Below, piece by piece: positions 56,915-64,000 of a stretch of DNA of 64,000 bases. Each line of letters opens with the position of its first letter. Within the stretch, counting starts at the first letter, position 1. The notes under the pieces were generated by a model, which saw only the letters and a program-made list of their open reading frames with translations, was not told the origin of the DNA and did no database searches. The position numbers and the translations under genes are program-made. This DNA comes from Ruminococcus flavefaciens (GTDB taxonomy: Bacteria > Bacillota > Clostridia > Oscillospirales > Ruminococcaceae): assembly GCA_004554385.1 (NCBI GenBank), contig SFMO01000081.1, positions 1 to 64,000 on the forward strand, written 5' to 3'.

Positions 56915-59017
56915 ATGCTAAGAAAATCTCATGATCAGATGTTCCGAAAGGCTCAGATGAAGCTGTTTTCGCTGATCGTAAGTATTCTTCTCGCTGTTTT
57001 CATTGCGCTTATCGGTTCTATAAATGTTATCACAAAGGCTGTGATGCGAGGACAGTCAAAGGCGAGTCTTATGGAGATCGCTTCGGATATAGAGTATAAC
57101 GAGAAGACATCGGAGTTCACGTATACCCGTCCCTCAGAGCCGAAGAACGAAAGGCGCGATCCGCAGCCTCCGAAGCCCTCTGAGACAGAGGCTCCTGTTA
57201 CGACAACACAGGCGGCTACTACCGCAGCGAATACTACCGTTACCGATAAGCCAAGTGATGCTGCAACATCGGCACCTTCAACAGGTGAGATCACAGACAG
57301 TGCAGAGCAGAATACACAGCAGGAGTATGAACCTGTTCAGGAAACAGACGCTCCCAGCGAGGCGCCTGCGGAAACCCAGCCGCCTGAGACTCAGGCTCCC
57401 GAAACTCAGCCCACATGGCCGTCAATGTCCGGCGGTCAGCAGGATTGGGGAGCATGGGGACAGCAGGACTGGAATAACTGGAACAACGGTCAGCAGGACT
57501 GGAACAACTGGAATAACGGTCAGCAGGACTGGAACAACTGGAATAATGGTCAGCAGGACTGGAATAACTGGAATAACGGTCAGCAGGACTGGAACAAATG
57601 GAACAACGGTCAGCAGGACTGGAACAATAACGTCTGGGATCCGAATAACCCGTGGAACCCATGGAACCCGTGGAACCAGATGAATCCGTGGAATCCGTGG
57701 AATCCCAATGGTACGCCTAAAATGTACAGCAAGGAGTTCGATGACAAGGGCGTAAAGATCTATGAGGACAAGCAGGAATTCAAGAAATACAGTGAGAGCG
57801 ATGAGGAAAAAGATGATGCCGATGAGGAGATCATTGCAGAGTCACAGAGCTTCAGCGGTGAGGCTGTGCTTTCCGATATGGTATATACAGGCGAGCCTGT
57901 ATTGGAGGGCTTCACTGTTCTCTCGAATACAGACAGCAGCACTGCTTCACCTGCAGTAAGCAGGTCGGACGCGGCTCCTGCGCCTATGGCTTATCAGAGG
58001 ATAGAGCCTATCCCGAAAAAGCTGGGCTCCATCGAATATTTCATTCTCATGGCTGACAGAAAGGGCGAATACCTCAATACCCTTTACAATGACAAGATAA
58101 GCACAGAAAATGCTCAGAAATACATAACCGCTATCCTCGAAAACGGCGACGATACTGATATGATAAACTCATATCAGTTCTATAAGACCGATAAGCCAAA
58201 CGGTACTATGATAGTTCTTACCGATAAGAGCTATGAAATGGAAATGCTCAGCCAGCTCAAGCGTACAACTATCATTATCGGCTCGATAGCTATGGTCATA
58301 CTTTCCATACTGGCTTATTTCCTCAGCAAGAGAAGCATACAGCCTATCAAGGTGGCTTTCGACAAGCAGAAGCAGTTCGTTTCTGATGCAAGCCACGAGC
58401 TCAAGACTCCTCTTACTGTTATCTCTGCAAATGCTGATGTTCTTTCGGGAGAGATAGGTCAGAACAAGTGGCTCGACTATATCAAGGCTCAGACCGACCG
58501 AATGAGCGTACTGGTCAACGATCTTCTCAACCTTACGAGACTTGAGAATAATACCTCTGATTTTGAACGCAAGTACTTCAATCTCAGCAAGGCGGTAGTA
58601 AATACTGCACTGCCATTTGAGTGTCAGGCGTTTGAAAACAACAAGAAGTTCGAGGTAAATGTTGAGGACGATATAATGCTCAGCGGAAGCGAGAAGCATA
58701 TCAAGCAGATGACCGCGATATTCATCGACAATGCGCTGAAGTACTCAAACGACGGCGGCACTGTAAGAGTTGCCCTCAAAAGAGTTGGCGACAGAAAGCT
58801 CCTTTCGGTATACAACACAGGAGAAGGCATCAAGGAAGAGGATACCGAAAAGATATTCGAGAGATTCTACCGAAGCGACGCTTCAAGAAACCGCTCAACA
58901 GGCGGCTATGGTCTGGGACTTGCCATTGCAAAATCTGTCATAGACAAGCACAAGTTCAAGGTGCATGTAATGAATCAGCCGGGAAAGAGCGTATGCTTTA
59001 TGGTCACTATGCAGTAA
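56915..59017 (+). CDS. Sensor histidine kinase with Trp/Asn-rich repeat extracellular region
   Basis: 700 aa. Helix 1 at about 18-42, then a very long extracellular region (43-450): Thr/Pro/Glu-rich (75-165), tandem decapeptides GQQDWNNWNN (about 173-239, five full plus imperfect ends), a PWNP-repeat stretch (about 242-267), an acidic segment, and a mixed domain (about 365-440). Helix 2 is at about 450-472. No clear HAMP; HisKA with His494 (DASHELKTPL), then HATPase (FIDNALKYS, GEGIKEED, GGYGLGLAIAK). The repeats may bind cell wall, fibre or aromatic-stacking ligands, but that is inference. ATG follows GAAGGAGGAATGACG. Confidence 0.92.
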   Translation: MLRKSHDQMFRKAQMKLFSLIVSILLAVFIALIGSINVITKAVMRGQSKASLMEIASDIEYNEKTSEFTYTRPSEPKNERRDPQPPKPSETEAPVTTTQAATTAANTTVTDKPSDAATSAPSTGEITDSAEQNTQQEYEPVQETDAPSEAPAETQPPETQAPETQPTWPSMSGGQQDWGAWGQQDWNNWNNGQQDWNNWNNGQQDWNNWNNGQQDWNNWNNGQQDWNKWNNGQQDWNNNVWDPNNPWNPWNPWNQMNPWNPWNPNGTPKMYSKEFDDKGVKIYEDKQEFKKYSESDEEKDDADEEIIAESQSFSGEAVLSDMVYTGEPVLEGFTVLSNTDSSTASPAVSRSDAAPAPMAYQRIEPIPKKLGSIEYFILMADRKGEYLNTLYNDKISTENAQKYITAILENGDDTDMINSYQFYKTDKPNGTMIVLTDKSYEMEMLSQLKRTTIIIGSIAMVILSILAYFLSKRSIQPIKVAFDKQKQFVSDASHELKTPLTVISANADVLSGEIGQNKWLDYIKAQTDRMSVLVNDLLNLTRLENNTSDFERKYFNLSKAVVNTALPFECQAFENNKKFEVNVEDDIMLSGSEKHIKQMTAIFIDNALKYSNDGGTVRVALKRVGDRKLLSVYNTGEGIKEEDTEKIFERFYRSDASRNRSTGGYGLGLAIAKSVIDKHKFKVHVMNQPGKSVCFMVTMQ
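57433..57630 (+). repeat. In-frame tandem repeat, 30-base unit, in the kinase gene
   Basis: The unit ggtcagcaggactggaacaa-ctggaataac recurs about six times with mostly synonymous changes (aac/aat), encoding GQQDWNNWNN. A 12-base-class repeat (ccgtggaacccatgg-like, PWN) follows to about 57710. Such arrays change length easily by slippage or recombination. Confidence 0.95.
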
Positions 59018-59028
59018 TATCACAAATA

Positions 59029-59062
59029 TGAGGACGGCTTTATCGCCGTCCTCTGTGTTTTT
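59029..59062 (+). terminator. Rho-independent terminator
   Basis: GAGGACGGC/GCCGTCCTC stem followed by TGTGTTTTT after the kinase gene. Confidence 0.88.
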
Positions 59063-59157
59063 GCTGAATATTTTCCGCGATACTTGCTATTTCATAAATG
59101 ATATGGTATAATACAATGTAATATGAAATTCGTACAGAACAGGAGATGAAAACTATA

Positions 59158-59256
59158 ATGGACGTTGCCCCTGACGGCAGTGATACTGATAATTACGAGA
59201 CATACTTCGTTGAATATATATGGTCAAGGCATGGTCTGCACTATCGTTTGTGTTAG
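59158..59256 (+). CDS. Possible short leader ORF before the CNNM/CBS gene
   Basis: 32 codons beginning MDVAPDGSDTDNYETY and ending HYRLC, preceded by AGGAG at 12 bases and, about 40 bases further up, a GGTATAATAC -10 region (59105-59110). It lies in an otherwise unexplained 250-base leader of the CNNM gene. It may be a leader peptide, or merely chance within a structured leader; I cannot decide. Confidence 0.25.
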   Translation: MDVAPDGSDTDNYETYFVEYIWSRHGLHYRLC

Positions 59257-59312
59257 GCTGTGCCTTTATGAGGTTATAGATAAATACAGATATTTTAACG
59301 GAGGATATGTAT

Positions 59313-60638
59313 ATGATAGGGCAGATAATTCTGCAGATCGTTCTTATTGCGCTTAATGCGCTTTTCGCATGTACGGAGGTGGCGGTCATCTCCACAAGTG
59401 ATGTGCGGCTTGAAAAGCTTGCCGCAAGCGGCAACAAAAAAGCCGCGAAGCTCAAAAAGCTTACCGATACGCCTACACGATTCCTTGCGACTATACAGGT
59501 GGCTATCACCCTTGCAGGCTTCATTGGTGCGGCTTTTGCCGCAGACAGCTTTTCCGAGTTCCTTACATCAGCATTTGTCAAAACAGGCGTGGGCATACCT
59601 GCGGCTGTTATAAAGAAAGTCTCGGTAGTTCTCATTACACTGATACTTTCCTATTTTACACTTGTTTTCGGCGAGCTCATTCCAAAGCGCCTCGCTATGA
59701 AGGACCCCGAAAAGATAGCTCTTGCCATGAGCGGAGTCATCAGCTTTGTGGCCGTTTTCTTCGCACCGCTGGTCTGGCTCCTCAATGCCTCAGCCAACGG
59801 AATACTGAAGCTTATGGGCATCGACCCCGACAGCGATGACGATACCGTCACAGAGGAGGAGATACTTATGATGTCCGATGCAGGTGCGGAAAAGGGGACT
59901 ATCGACGAGGACGAGAACCGCATCATCAAAAACGTTTTTGCCTTTGATGATATGACCGCCGAGCAGGTCTGCACTCACCGTACTGACGTTGATGTGCTCT
60001 GGAGCGATGATGACATAAGTGTGTGGGAGGAAACTATCCACCGCACAAGACATTCGTCATTCCCTGTGTGCGGCGAGAGCGTGGATAATGTTATAGGCGT
60101 ACTTAACGCCAAGGACTATTTCCGTCTTGATGACAAGAGCAAGGACAATATCATGGCAAAGGCTGTCCGCGAGCCAAGCTTCGTTCACGAGAATATGAAG
60201 GCTGACAGACTTTTTGACCAGATGAAGCAGCGCGGCGCTGACCACTTCGCCATAGTTGTTGACGAGTACGGCGGAATGAGCGGCATAATCACTATTACCG
60301 ACCTTGTCGAGGAGCTTGTGGGCGATTTTGCCGACGACCCCGAGGACGAGCCTGCTGTAAGGCTTGAAAAGATAAGCGATACCGAGTGGACAGTTCCGGG
60401 TATAAGCTCCCTCAGCGATGTCTGTGAGGAGCTGGATATAACCCTTCCTGCGGATAAATATGAGACCTTCGGCGGATACGTCATAGCTAAGCTGGGCGAG
60501 ATCCCAAAGGACGGCTCGCAGCTTGAGCTTGAAGCAGGCGGACTTCACATAAATGTGGTCGAGGTAAAGCACCACAGAATAGAGGTCTGTCGCGTAGAGA
60601 AGCTGCCGCCCGTCGAGACCGACGAAACAGACGAGTAA
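59313..60638 (+). CDS. CNNM/CBS-domain membrane protein (CorC/TlyC 'hemolysin' family)
   Basis: 441 aa from ATG 59313, 8 bases after CGGAGG; ATG 59307 is too near. CNNM transmembrane domain (about 1-150: LNALFACTEVAVISTSD, ATIQVAITLAGFIGAAFA, FGELIPKRLAM), then a CBS pair (about 205-325: MTAEQVCTHRTDVDVLW, DHFAIVVDEYGGMSGIIT) and a C-terminal CorC_HlyC domain (WTVPGISSLSDVCEEL...FGGYVIAKLG). CNNM proteins take part in Mg2+ or related cation efflux. The leader of about 190 bases shows no M-box that I can recognise. Confidence 0.92.
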   Translation: MIGQIILQIVLIALNALFACTEVAVISTSDVRLEKLAASGNKKAAKLKKLTDTPTRFLATIQVAITLAGFIGAAFAADSFSEFLTSAFVKTGVGIPAAVIKKVSVVLITLILSYFTLVFGELIPKRLAMKDPEKIALAMSGVISFVAVFFAPLVWLLNASANGILKLMGIDPDSDDDTVTEEEILMMSDAGAEKGTIDEDENRIIKNVFAFDDMTAEQVCTHRTDVDVLWSDDDISVWEETIHRTRHSSFPVCGESVDNVIGVLNAKDYFRLDDKSKDNIMAKAVREPSFVHENMKADRLFDQMKQRGADHFAIVVDEYGGMSGIITITDLVEELVGDFADDPEDEPAVRLEKISDTEWTVPGISSLSDVCEELDITLPADKYETFGGYVIAKLGEIPKDGSQLELEAGGLHINVVEVKHHRIEVCRVEKLPPVETDETDE

Positions 60639-60648
60639 AGAAGAATAG

Positions 60649-60767
60649 CCTATGAACGGGATTCCAAAGGGACTGTGTTCCTTTGGTCAGGTCAAGGGCT
60701 GAATCGAAAAACAATCCAGTGAATTGTTTTTCGAGAGGGGATGCCCTGCAAGAGAGGGCGTCCCCTA
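60649..60767 (+). repeat. Dispersed multi-hairpin repeat, copy 4 (internally shortened)
   Basis: 119 bases. It keeps the first stem CCAAAGG/CCTTTGG, the central CGAAAAACAATCC/AATTGTTTTTCG hairpin (60705-60733) and the terminal GGGATGCCC/GGGCGTCCC stem but lacks the CCAGAGGC hairpin and the variable middle of copies 2 and 3. It may also serve as terminator for the CNNM gene. Confidence 0.85.
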
Positions 60768-60824
60768 ATTTGTGTTTTTATATCGTATATTACAACAGTT
60801 ACAATAATAATTCAGAGGTGAAAT

Positions 60825-61487
60825 ATGAGCAAGATTTTCATTGTAGAGGACGACAGGTCTATCCGCGAGGAGCTCGCCGAGCTTCTGCGCAATTCGGGCT
60901 ACGAAGCTGAGTATCTTACAGAATTTTCTGACTCAAAGACGAGAATACTCTCAGCAAAGCCCGACCTCATCCTTATGGACATAAATATCCCCGAACTTAA
61001 TGGCGAACAGCTTCTGAAAGAGATACGCAAAGAGACGGATACTCCCGTAATAATGGTCACAAGCCGTACCTCCGAGACCGACGAGGTGCTCTCTATGAGC
61101 TACGGTGCTGACGACTACATAACAAAGCCCTATAACCCCACTATACTGCTGCTGAGGATCTCGGCTGTGCTGAAGCGTTCCGCAGGTACATCCGCTGTGC
61201 AGAGCTACAACGGCTTGCAGGTCAACGACGCAAAGGGCTGCCTTACCGACGGCAGCCGTGAGCTCATACTGACAAAGAATGAGATGATAATATTCCGCTT
61301 TATGCTTGACAGACAGGGCTCCATCGTCACCCGTGACGAGCTTATGACCGCTCTCTGGGACAATGACGAGTTCGTCAACGACAACGCTCTTACCGTGAAC
61401 ATCAGCCGCCTCCGTTCAAAGCTTGCTGACCTCGGCTGCGAGGACGCCATCGAAACGCGCAAGAAGCAGGGGTATATACTGAGATGA
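60825..61487 (+). CDS. OmpR-family response regulator (BceR-like)
   Basis: 220 aa. Receiver with IVEDD, Asp52 (LILMDINIPEL), MVTSR and KPYNP, then winged helix (LTKNEMIIFRFMLDRQGSIV, ALTVNISRLRSKL, RKKQGYILR). Its kinase, overlapping by 4 bases (ATGA), is of the intramembrane-sensing BceS type, so antimicrobial-peptide or envelope sensing is likely by analogy. ATG follows AGAGGTGAAAT. Confidence 0.92.
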   Translation: MSKIFIVEDDRSIREELAELLRNSGYEAEYLTEFSDSKTRILSAKPDLILMDINIPELNGEQLLKEIRKETDTPVIMVTSRTSETDEVLSMSYGADDYITKPYNPTILLLRISAVLKRSAGTSAVQSYNGLQVNDAKGCLTDGSRELILTKNEMIIFRFMLDRQGSIVTRDELMTALWDNDEFVNDNALTVNISRLRSKLADLGCEDAIETRKKQGYILR

Positions 61488-62497
61488 GATTCCGTGATTA
61501 CGTAAGGGACAGGCTTTGGTTTTACTGTATCGCTGCGCTGTCCTTCGGACTTATACTGCTGTTTTTGTCGGCTTACAGGGTGAGCAGTCAGCTTGCTGCG
61601 TTCATTACAGGCATATTCTTTATTTTTATTTTATCGGAAGAGCTTCTGGGCTTTATGCGCAAGAGAAAATTCTACAGCGACCTCTTACACAAGCTTGACG
61701 GCATGGACAAAAAATACCTCATACATGAGATGATAACCAAGCCCGATTTCCTCGAGGGCAAGATCACTTATGAGGCTATGTATGAGGCATATAAATCTAT
61801 GTGTGAGAACGTGGCAGGATACAAGAGGAGCTCCGCTGATTTCCGCGAGTTTATCGAGCTGTGGGTGCATGAGGTGAAGCTGCCTGTGGCGAGCCTTCAG
61901 CTAATGGCTCACAATCACAGTGACAAGCTGGGAGAGAAGTTCCTTGAACAGCTCCGCCGTATAGACGGTTATACCGATCAGGTGCTGTATTATGCACGTT
62001 CGGAGAATGCCGAAAAGGACTACATAATCAAGGAGGTATCCATTAAGCGCATCGTGGCAAATACTGCTCTGAAAAAGCGCGAGGATATACAGATAGCAGA
62101 TGCTTCCATTGAGACAGAGGGGCTTGATGTCAATGTAATGACGGACGGCAAGTGGCTGGAATTCATGCTGGGACAGTTCATTGCTAACAGCCTGAAATAC
62201 GTTGTGGAGGGACGTGACACCGTAATGCGCATAACTGCCGAGGAGTTCCCCGACAGAGTGCTCCTGCACTTCCGTGATAACGGCATAGGCATACCCGAAA
62301 AGGACTTGCCGAGGGTCTTCGATAAGAGCTTTACAGGAGAGAACGGAAGACTTTACGCAAAATCAACAGGTATGGGGCTGTACATCGTTAAGAGCCTCTG
62401 CGAAAGACTCGGTCACAGCGTTTCGGTGGCCTCACAGCAGGGGAGCTATACTGAGTTCACCATTGCCTTCGCAAAGAATGACTTCTATAAAATGTGA
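61484..62497 (+). CDS. Intramembrane-sensing histidine kinase (BceS-like)
   Basis: 337 aa. Two adjacent helices (about 12-31 and 35-55) with almost no extracellular loop, as in BceS kinases that sense through an ABC transporter. Kinase core: FIELWVHEVKLPVASLQL with His129, FIANSLKYV, DNGIGIPEKDLPRVFDKSF and STGMGLYIVK. The partner BceAB-type transporter expected beside it is absent, both neighbours being unrelated. Confidence 0.9.
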   Translation: MRFRDYVRDRLWFYCIAALSFGLILLFLSAYRVSSQLAAFITGIFFIFILSEELLGFMRKRKFYSDLLHKLDGMDKKYLIHEMITKPDFLEGKITYEAMYEAYKSMCENVAGYKRSSADFREFIELWVHEVKLPVASLQLMAHNHSDKLGEKFLEQLRRIDGYTDQVLYYARSENAEKDYIIKEVSIKRIVANTALKKREDIQIADASIETEGLDVNVMTDGKWLEFMLGQFIANSLKYVVEGRDTVMRITAEEFPDRVLLHFRDNGIGIPEKDLPRVFDKSFTGENGRLYAKSTGMGLYIVKSLCERLGHSVSVASQQGSYTEFTIAFAKNDFYKM

Positions 62498-62542
62498 GCT
62501 ATACGCTGAGCTTTGCCTGCTATTAACGACAGGCAACTAAAA

Positions 62543-62571
62543 TTGACTTTGCCATGCTGCCGTGGTATACT
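62543..62571 (+). promoter_or_regulatory. Promoter of G3E GTPase gene
   Basis: TTGACT (62543-62548), 17-base spacer, TATACT (62566-62571); leader under 25 bases. Confidence 0.75.
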
Positions 62572-62593
62572 TAGACCAAAGGAGCTGCATAAA

Positions 62594-63562
62594 ATGACAA
62601 AAATAGACCTTATAACCGGCATACTCGGTTCGGGAAAGACGACTTTTCTGCTGAAATACGCAAGGCACTGCATTGACATGGGCGAGAATATCGCCATTCT
62701 CGAAAATGACTTCGGCGCTGTAAATATAGATATGATGATGCTTCAGGAGCTGAAGGGTGAGCGCTGCCGACTGGAAATGATAGCAGGAGGCTGCGATGCC
62801 GACTGCCACAGACGGCGCTTCAAGACCCAGCTCATATCACTGGGCATGCAGCATTTTGACCGCGTTATTGTTGAGCCCTCAGGCATTTTCGATATGGACG
62901 AATTCTTTGATATACTCCACGATCCGCCTATGGACAGGTGGTTTGAAACGGGCAGCGTCCTCACTATTGCTGACGGCGAAATGGACAGTCAGCTCTCTCC
63001 GCAGATGGAGTATCTGCTGGGCTCAGAGGCTGCCTGCTGCGGAAAGCTGGTCATCAGCAAGCTCCGCGGAGAAGCGGATACTGCTCTTGTGCAGTCCATA
63101 CTTGACCACGTCAACCGTGCCCTTGAGGATATACGCTGCGACCGCAGACTTTCTCTCCGCGATGTTGTGGCAAAGGACTGGGAAAGCTTTACCGATGAGG
63201 ACTACAGACTTCTCGGAAACGCAGGATACCGCGGTTCGAGTTATGTGAAAAAATTCAGCCCCGAGGATATAGAGAGCTCCGTTCATTACTTCATGCATAT
63301 CACTGTGCCTGAGGACAGTATAGAATCCCTTATCGCTGAGATATTCGCAGATGAGAGCTGCGGAAGGATATTCCGTATCAAGGGAGCGCTCCCTGTAAAA
63401 GATGGCTGGCTGAAGATAAATGCTACACGCGAAAAGACGGAGATCTCCGCTGTGACAGACGGACAGCCTGTGCTGATAGTCATAGGGGACGATGTTTCCC
63501 GTGAGCGTATAGACGGTCATATCAAGCCTCTTAATACGGACAGCGAATATGTTTCGATTTAG
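62594..63562 (+). CDS. G3E-family GTPase (CobW/UreG-like)
   Basis: 322 aa from ATG 62594, 9 bases after AAAGGAG. P-loop GILGSGKTTFLLKY, ILENDFGAVNID, a cysteine motif AGGCDADCHRRRF in the position of the CobW GCxCC metal site but spaced CxxxC, Walker B-like VIVEPSGIFDMDEF, and guanine-specificity region LVISKLRGEAD in place of NKxD. The C-terminal third (200-322) looks like a CobW_C-type domain. Such proteins load metals into enzymes; the unusual Cys spacing and missing NKxD make both metal and nucleotide uncertain. Monocistronic. Confidence 0.8.
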   Translation: MTKIDLITGILGSGKTTFLLKYARHCIDMGENIAILENDFGAVNIDMMMLQELKGERCRLEMIAGGCDADCHRRRFKTQLISLGMQHFDRVIVEPSGIFDMDEFFDILHDPPMDRWFETGSVLTIADGEMDSQLSPQMEYLLGSEAACCGKLVISKLRGEADTALVQSILDHVNRALEDIRCDRRLSLRDVVAKDWESFTDEDYRLLGNAGYRGSSYVKKFSPEDIESSVHYFMHITVPEDSIESLIAEIFADESCGRIFRIKGALPVKDGWLKINATREKTEISAVTDGQPVLIVIGDDVSRERIDGHIKPLNTDSEYVSI

Positions 63563-63585
63563 AGCTTAGAACCAAGAAGTATATA

Positions 63586-63619
63586 CAAAAAAGGCGGACC
63601 ATTCGGTTCGCCTTTAATT
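63586..63619. terminator. Bidirectional terminator
   Basis: AAAGGCGgACC-attc-GGTtCGCCTTT stem with A/T runs on both sides, between convergent genes. Confidence 0.85.
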
Positions 63620-63626
63620 ATGCTTT

Positions 63627-64000
63627 TCAGTGGTTTTCTGCAGCTGCCTTGGCTGCTGCTTTTTTTGCCCTTCTCACGATTGCCTTGTGGGATTTTCTGA
63701 AGATGAATCCGAGAACAAGCTCTGCAGCGCCGATAATAACCAGCGTTGCTGACAGAGGAAGGAACAGGCTCTCTGCAAGGTAGAAGCCTACGTTGTGAGT
63801 GAAGGTGAATGCGAGGGCAGAGCCGACTATTACTGCAAGTCCGAGCACAAACACTATAAGACCAACAACAGTGAATGTGCTTCCGAAGAAGCCTGTTACG
63901 TGCTTTGCGCGCTTGTCCACTATAACGGCTGTCCATATGAGCAGCAGTATCACAAGAGCTGCAAGTATGCCGATAGTGATGAATGAGAATGCGTAGCTGA
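63627..64000 (-). CDS. Membrane protein, 5' end beyond the window
   Basis: About 124 codons are visible and the open frame runs off the right edge. Three hydrophobic segments (the first containing FITIGILAALVILLLIWTAV) and a very basic Ala/Lys C-terminus (RKSHKAIVRRAKKAAAKAAAENH in part). Gly-rich helix LIVFVLGLAVIVGSALAF. No family recognised; function unknown. It ends at the shared terminator. Confidence 0.7.
   Translation of the reverse strand, partial: SYAFSFITIGILAALVILLLIWTAVIVDKRAKHVTGFFGSTFTVVGLIVFVLGLAVIVGSALAFTFTHNVGFYLAESLFLPLSATLVIIGAAELVLGFIFRKSHKAIVRRAKKAAAKAAAENH

Noticed and set aside
57433..57630. Regular 30-base repeats suggestive of a CRISPR array
   Set aside because: Units are contiguous with no spacers, lie in frame and encode the GQQDWNNWNN repeats of a histidine kinase.

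Overview
The window looks like a chromosomal segment of a low- to mid-GC fibrolytic member of the Firmicutes, most likely Ruminococcus (Oscillospiraceae). The pointers are a cellobiose phosphorylase, a GH74 xyloglucanase with a C-terminal dockerin (cellulosome-type attachment), glycogen phosphorylase, pyruvate phosphate dikinase, many TTG starts behind strong Shine-Dalgarno sites, and canonical TTGACA-17-TATAAT promoters. I cannot fix the species. No tRNA, rRNA, CRISPR array, integrase or transposase gene was seen.

Layout. 1-17.6 kb is a carbohydrate and housekeeping region: aldose epimerase-like protein, PEBP lipoprotein, cellobiose phosphorylase, an AT-rich orphan PD-(D/E)XK-like gene, small membrane and regulatory proteins, a signal-peptidase-like protein lacking the usual serine, glgP, a GH13 enzyme and azlCD. 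17.7-24.8 kb is a compact phage-derived cassette (terminase small and large, portal, capsid, prohead protease, connector and tail-end proteins, hub-like protein) with no tape measure, lysis, integrase or replication gene. 24.9-28.2 kb holds the dockerin GH74 gene and a putative structured non-coding RNA. 28.4-37 kb carries a LytS-type kinase with a SARP-type response regulator, glmU, three related lipoproteins and ppdK. 37.2-44.7 kb is an accessory metal/oxyanion region: flavodoxin and MarR with twin operators, two near-identical ArsR plus C_GCAxxG redox modules flanking ACR3, ArsC, two deletion-scarred genes, a truncated MBL protein, a DUF134-NifX protein and a split chromate transporter. 44.9-47 kb is an ohrR-gpx-radical SAM operon. 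47.1-54.3 kb carries an HPP-like membrane protein, an alanine/glycine symporter, a YgjP-like peptidase, YgiQ, an MBL hydrolase overlapping ygiQ, and an alpha/beta hydrolase. 54.3-54.8 kb is an ORF-free transcription unit with its own promoter, eight consecutive inverted repeats and a terminator, the best candidate for an undescribed RNA. 55.2-64 kb has a helical-repeat protein, two OmpR-type two-component systems (one kinase with a striking Trp/Asn repeat sensor), a CNNM/CBS protein, a G3E GTPase and a partial membrane gene.

A dispersed multi-hairpin intergenic repeat occurs four times (window start, 7.75, 21.68 and 60.65 kb). Its stems keep pairing through compensatory changes. One copy lies inside the phage cassette, which suggests that cassette is an old chromosomal resident.

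How it fits together: cellulosomal xyloglucanase plus cellodextrin phosphorolysis, glycogen turnover (GlgP, GH13) and PPDK describe a plant-polysaccharide fermenter with PPi-linked glycolysis. The accessory block handles arsenic, chromate and peroxide stress. All functions are read from sequence and family knowledge; no search was run.
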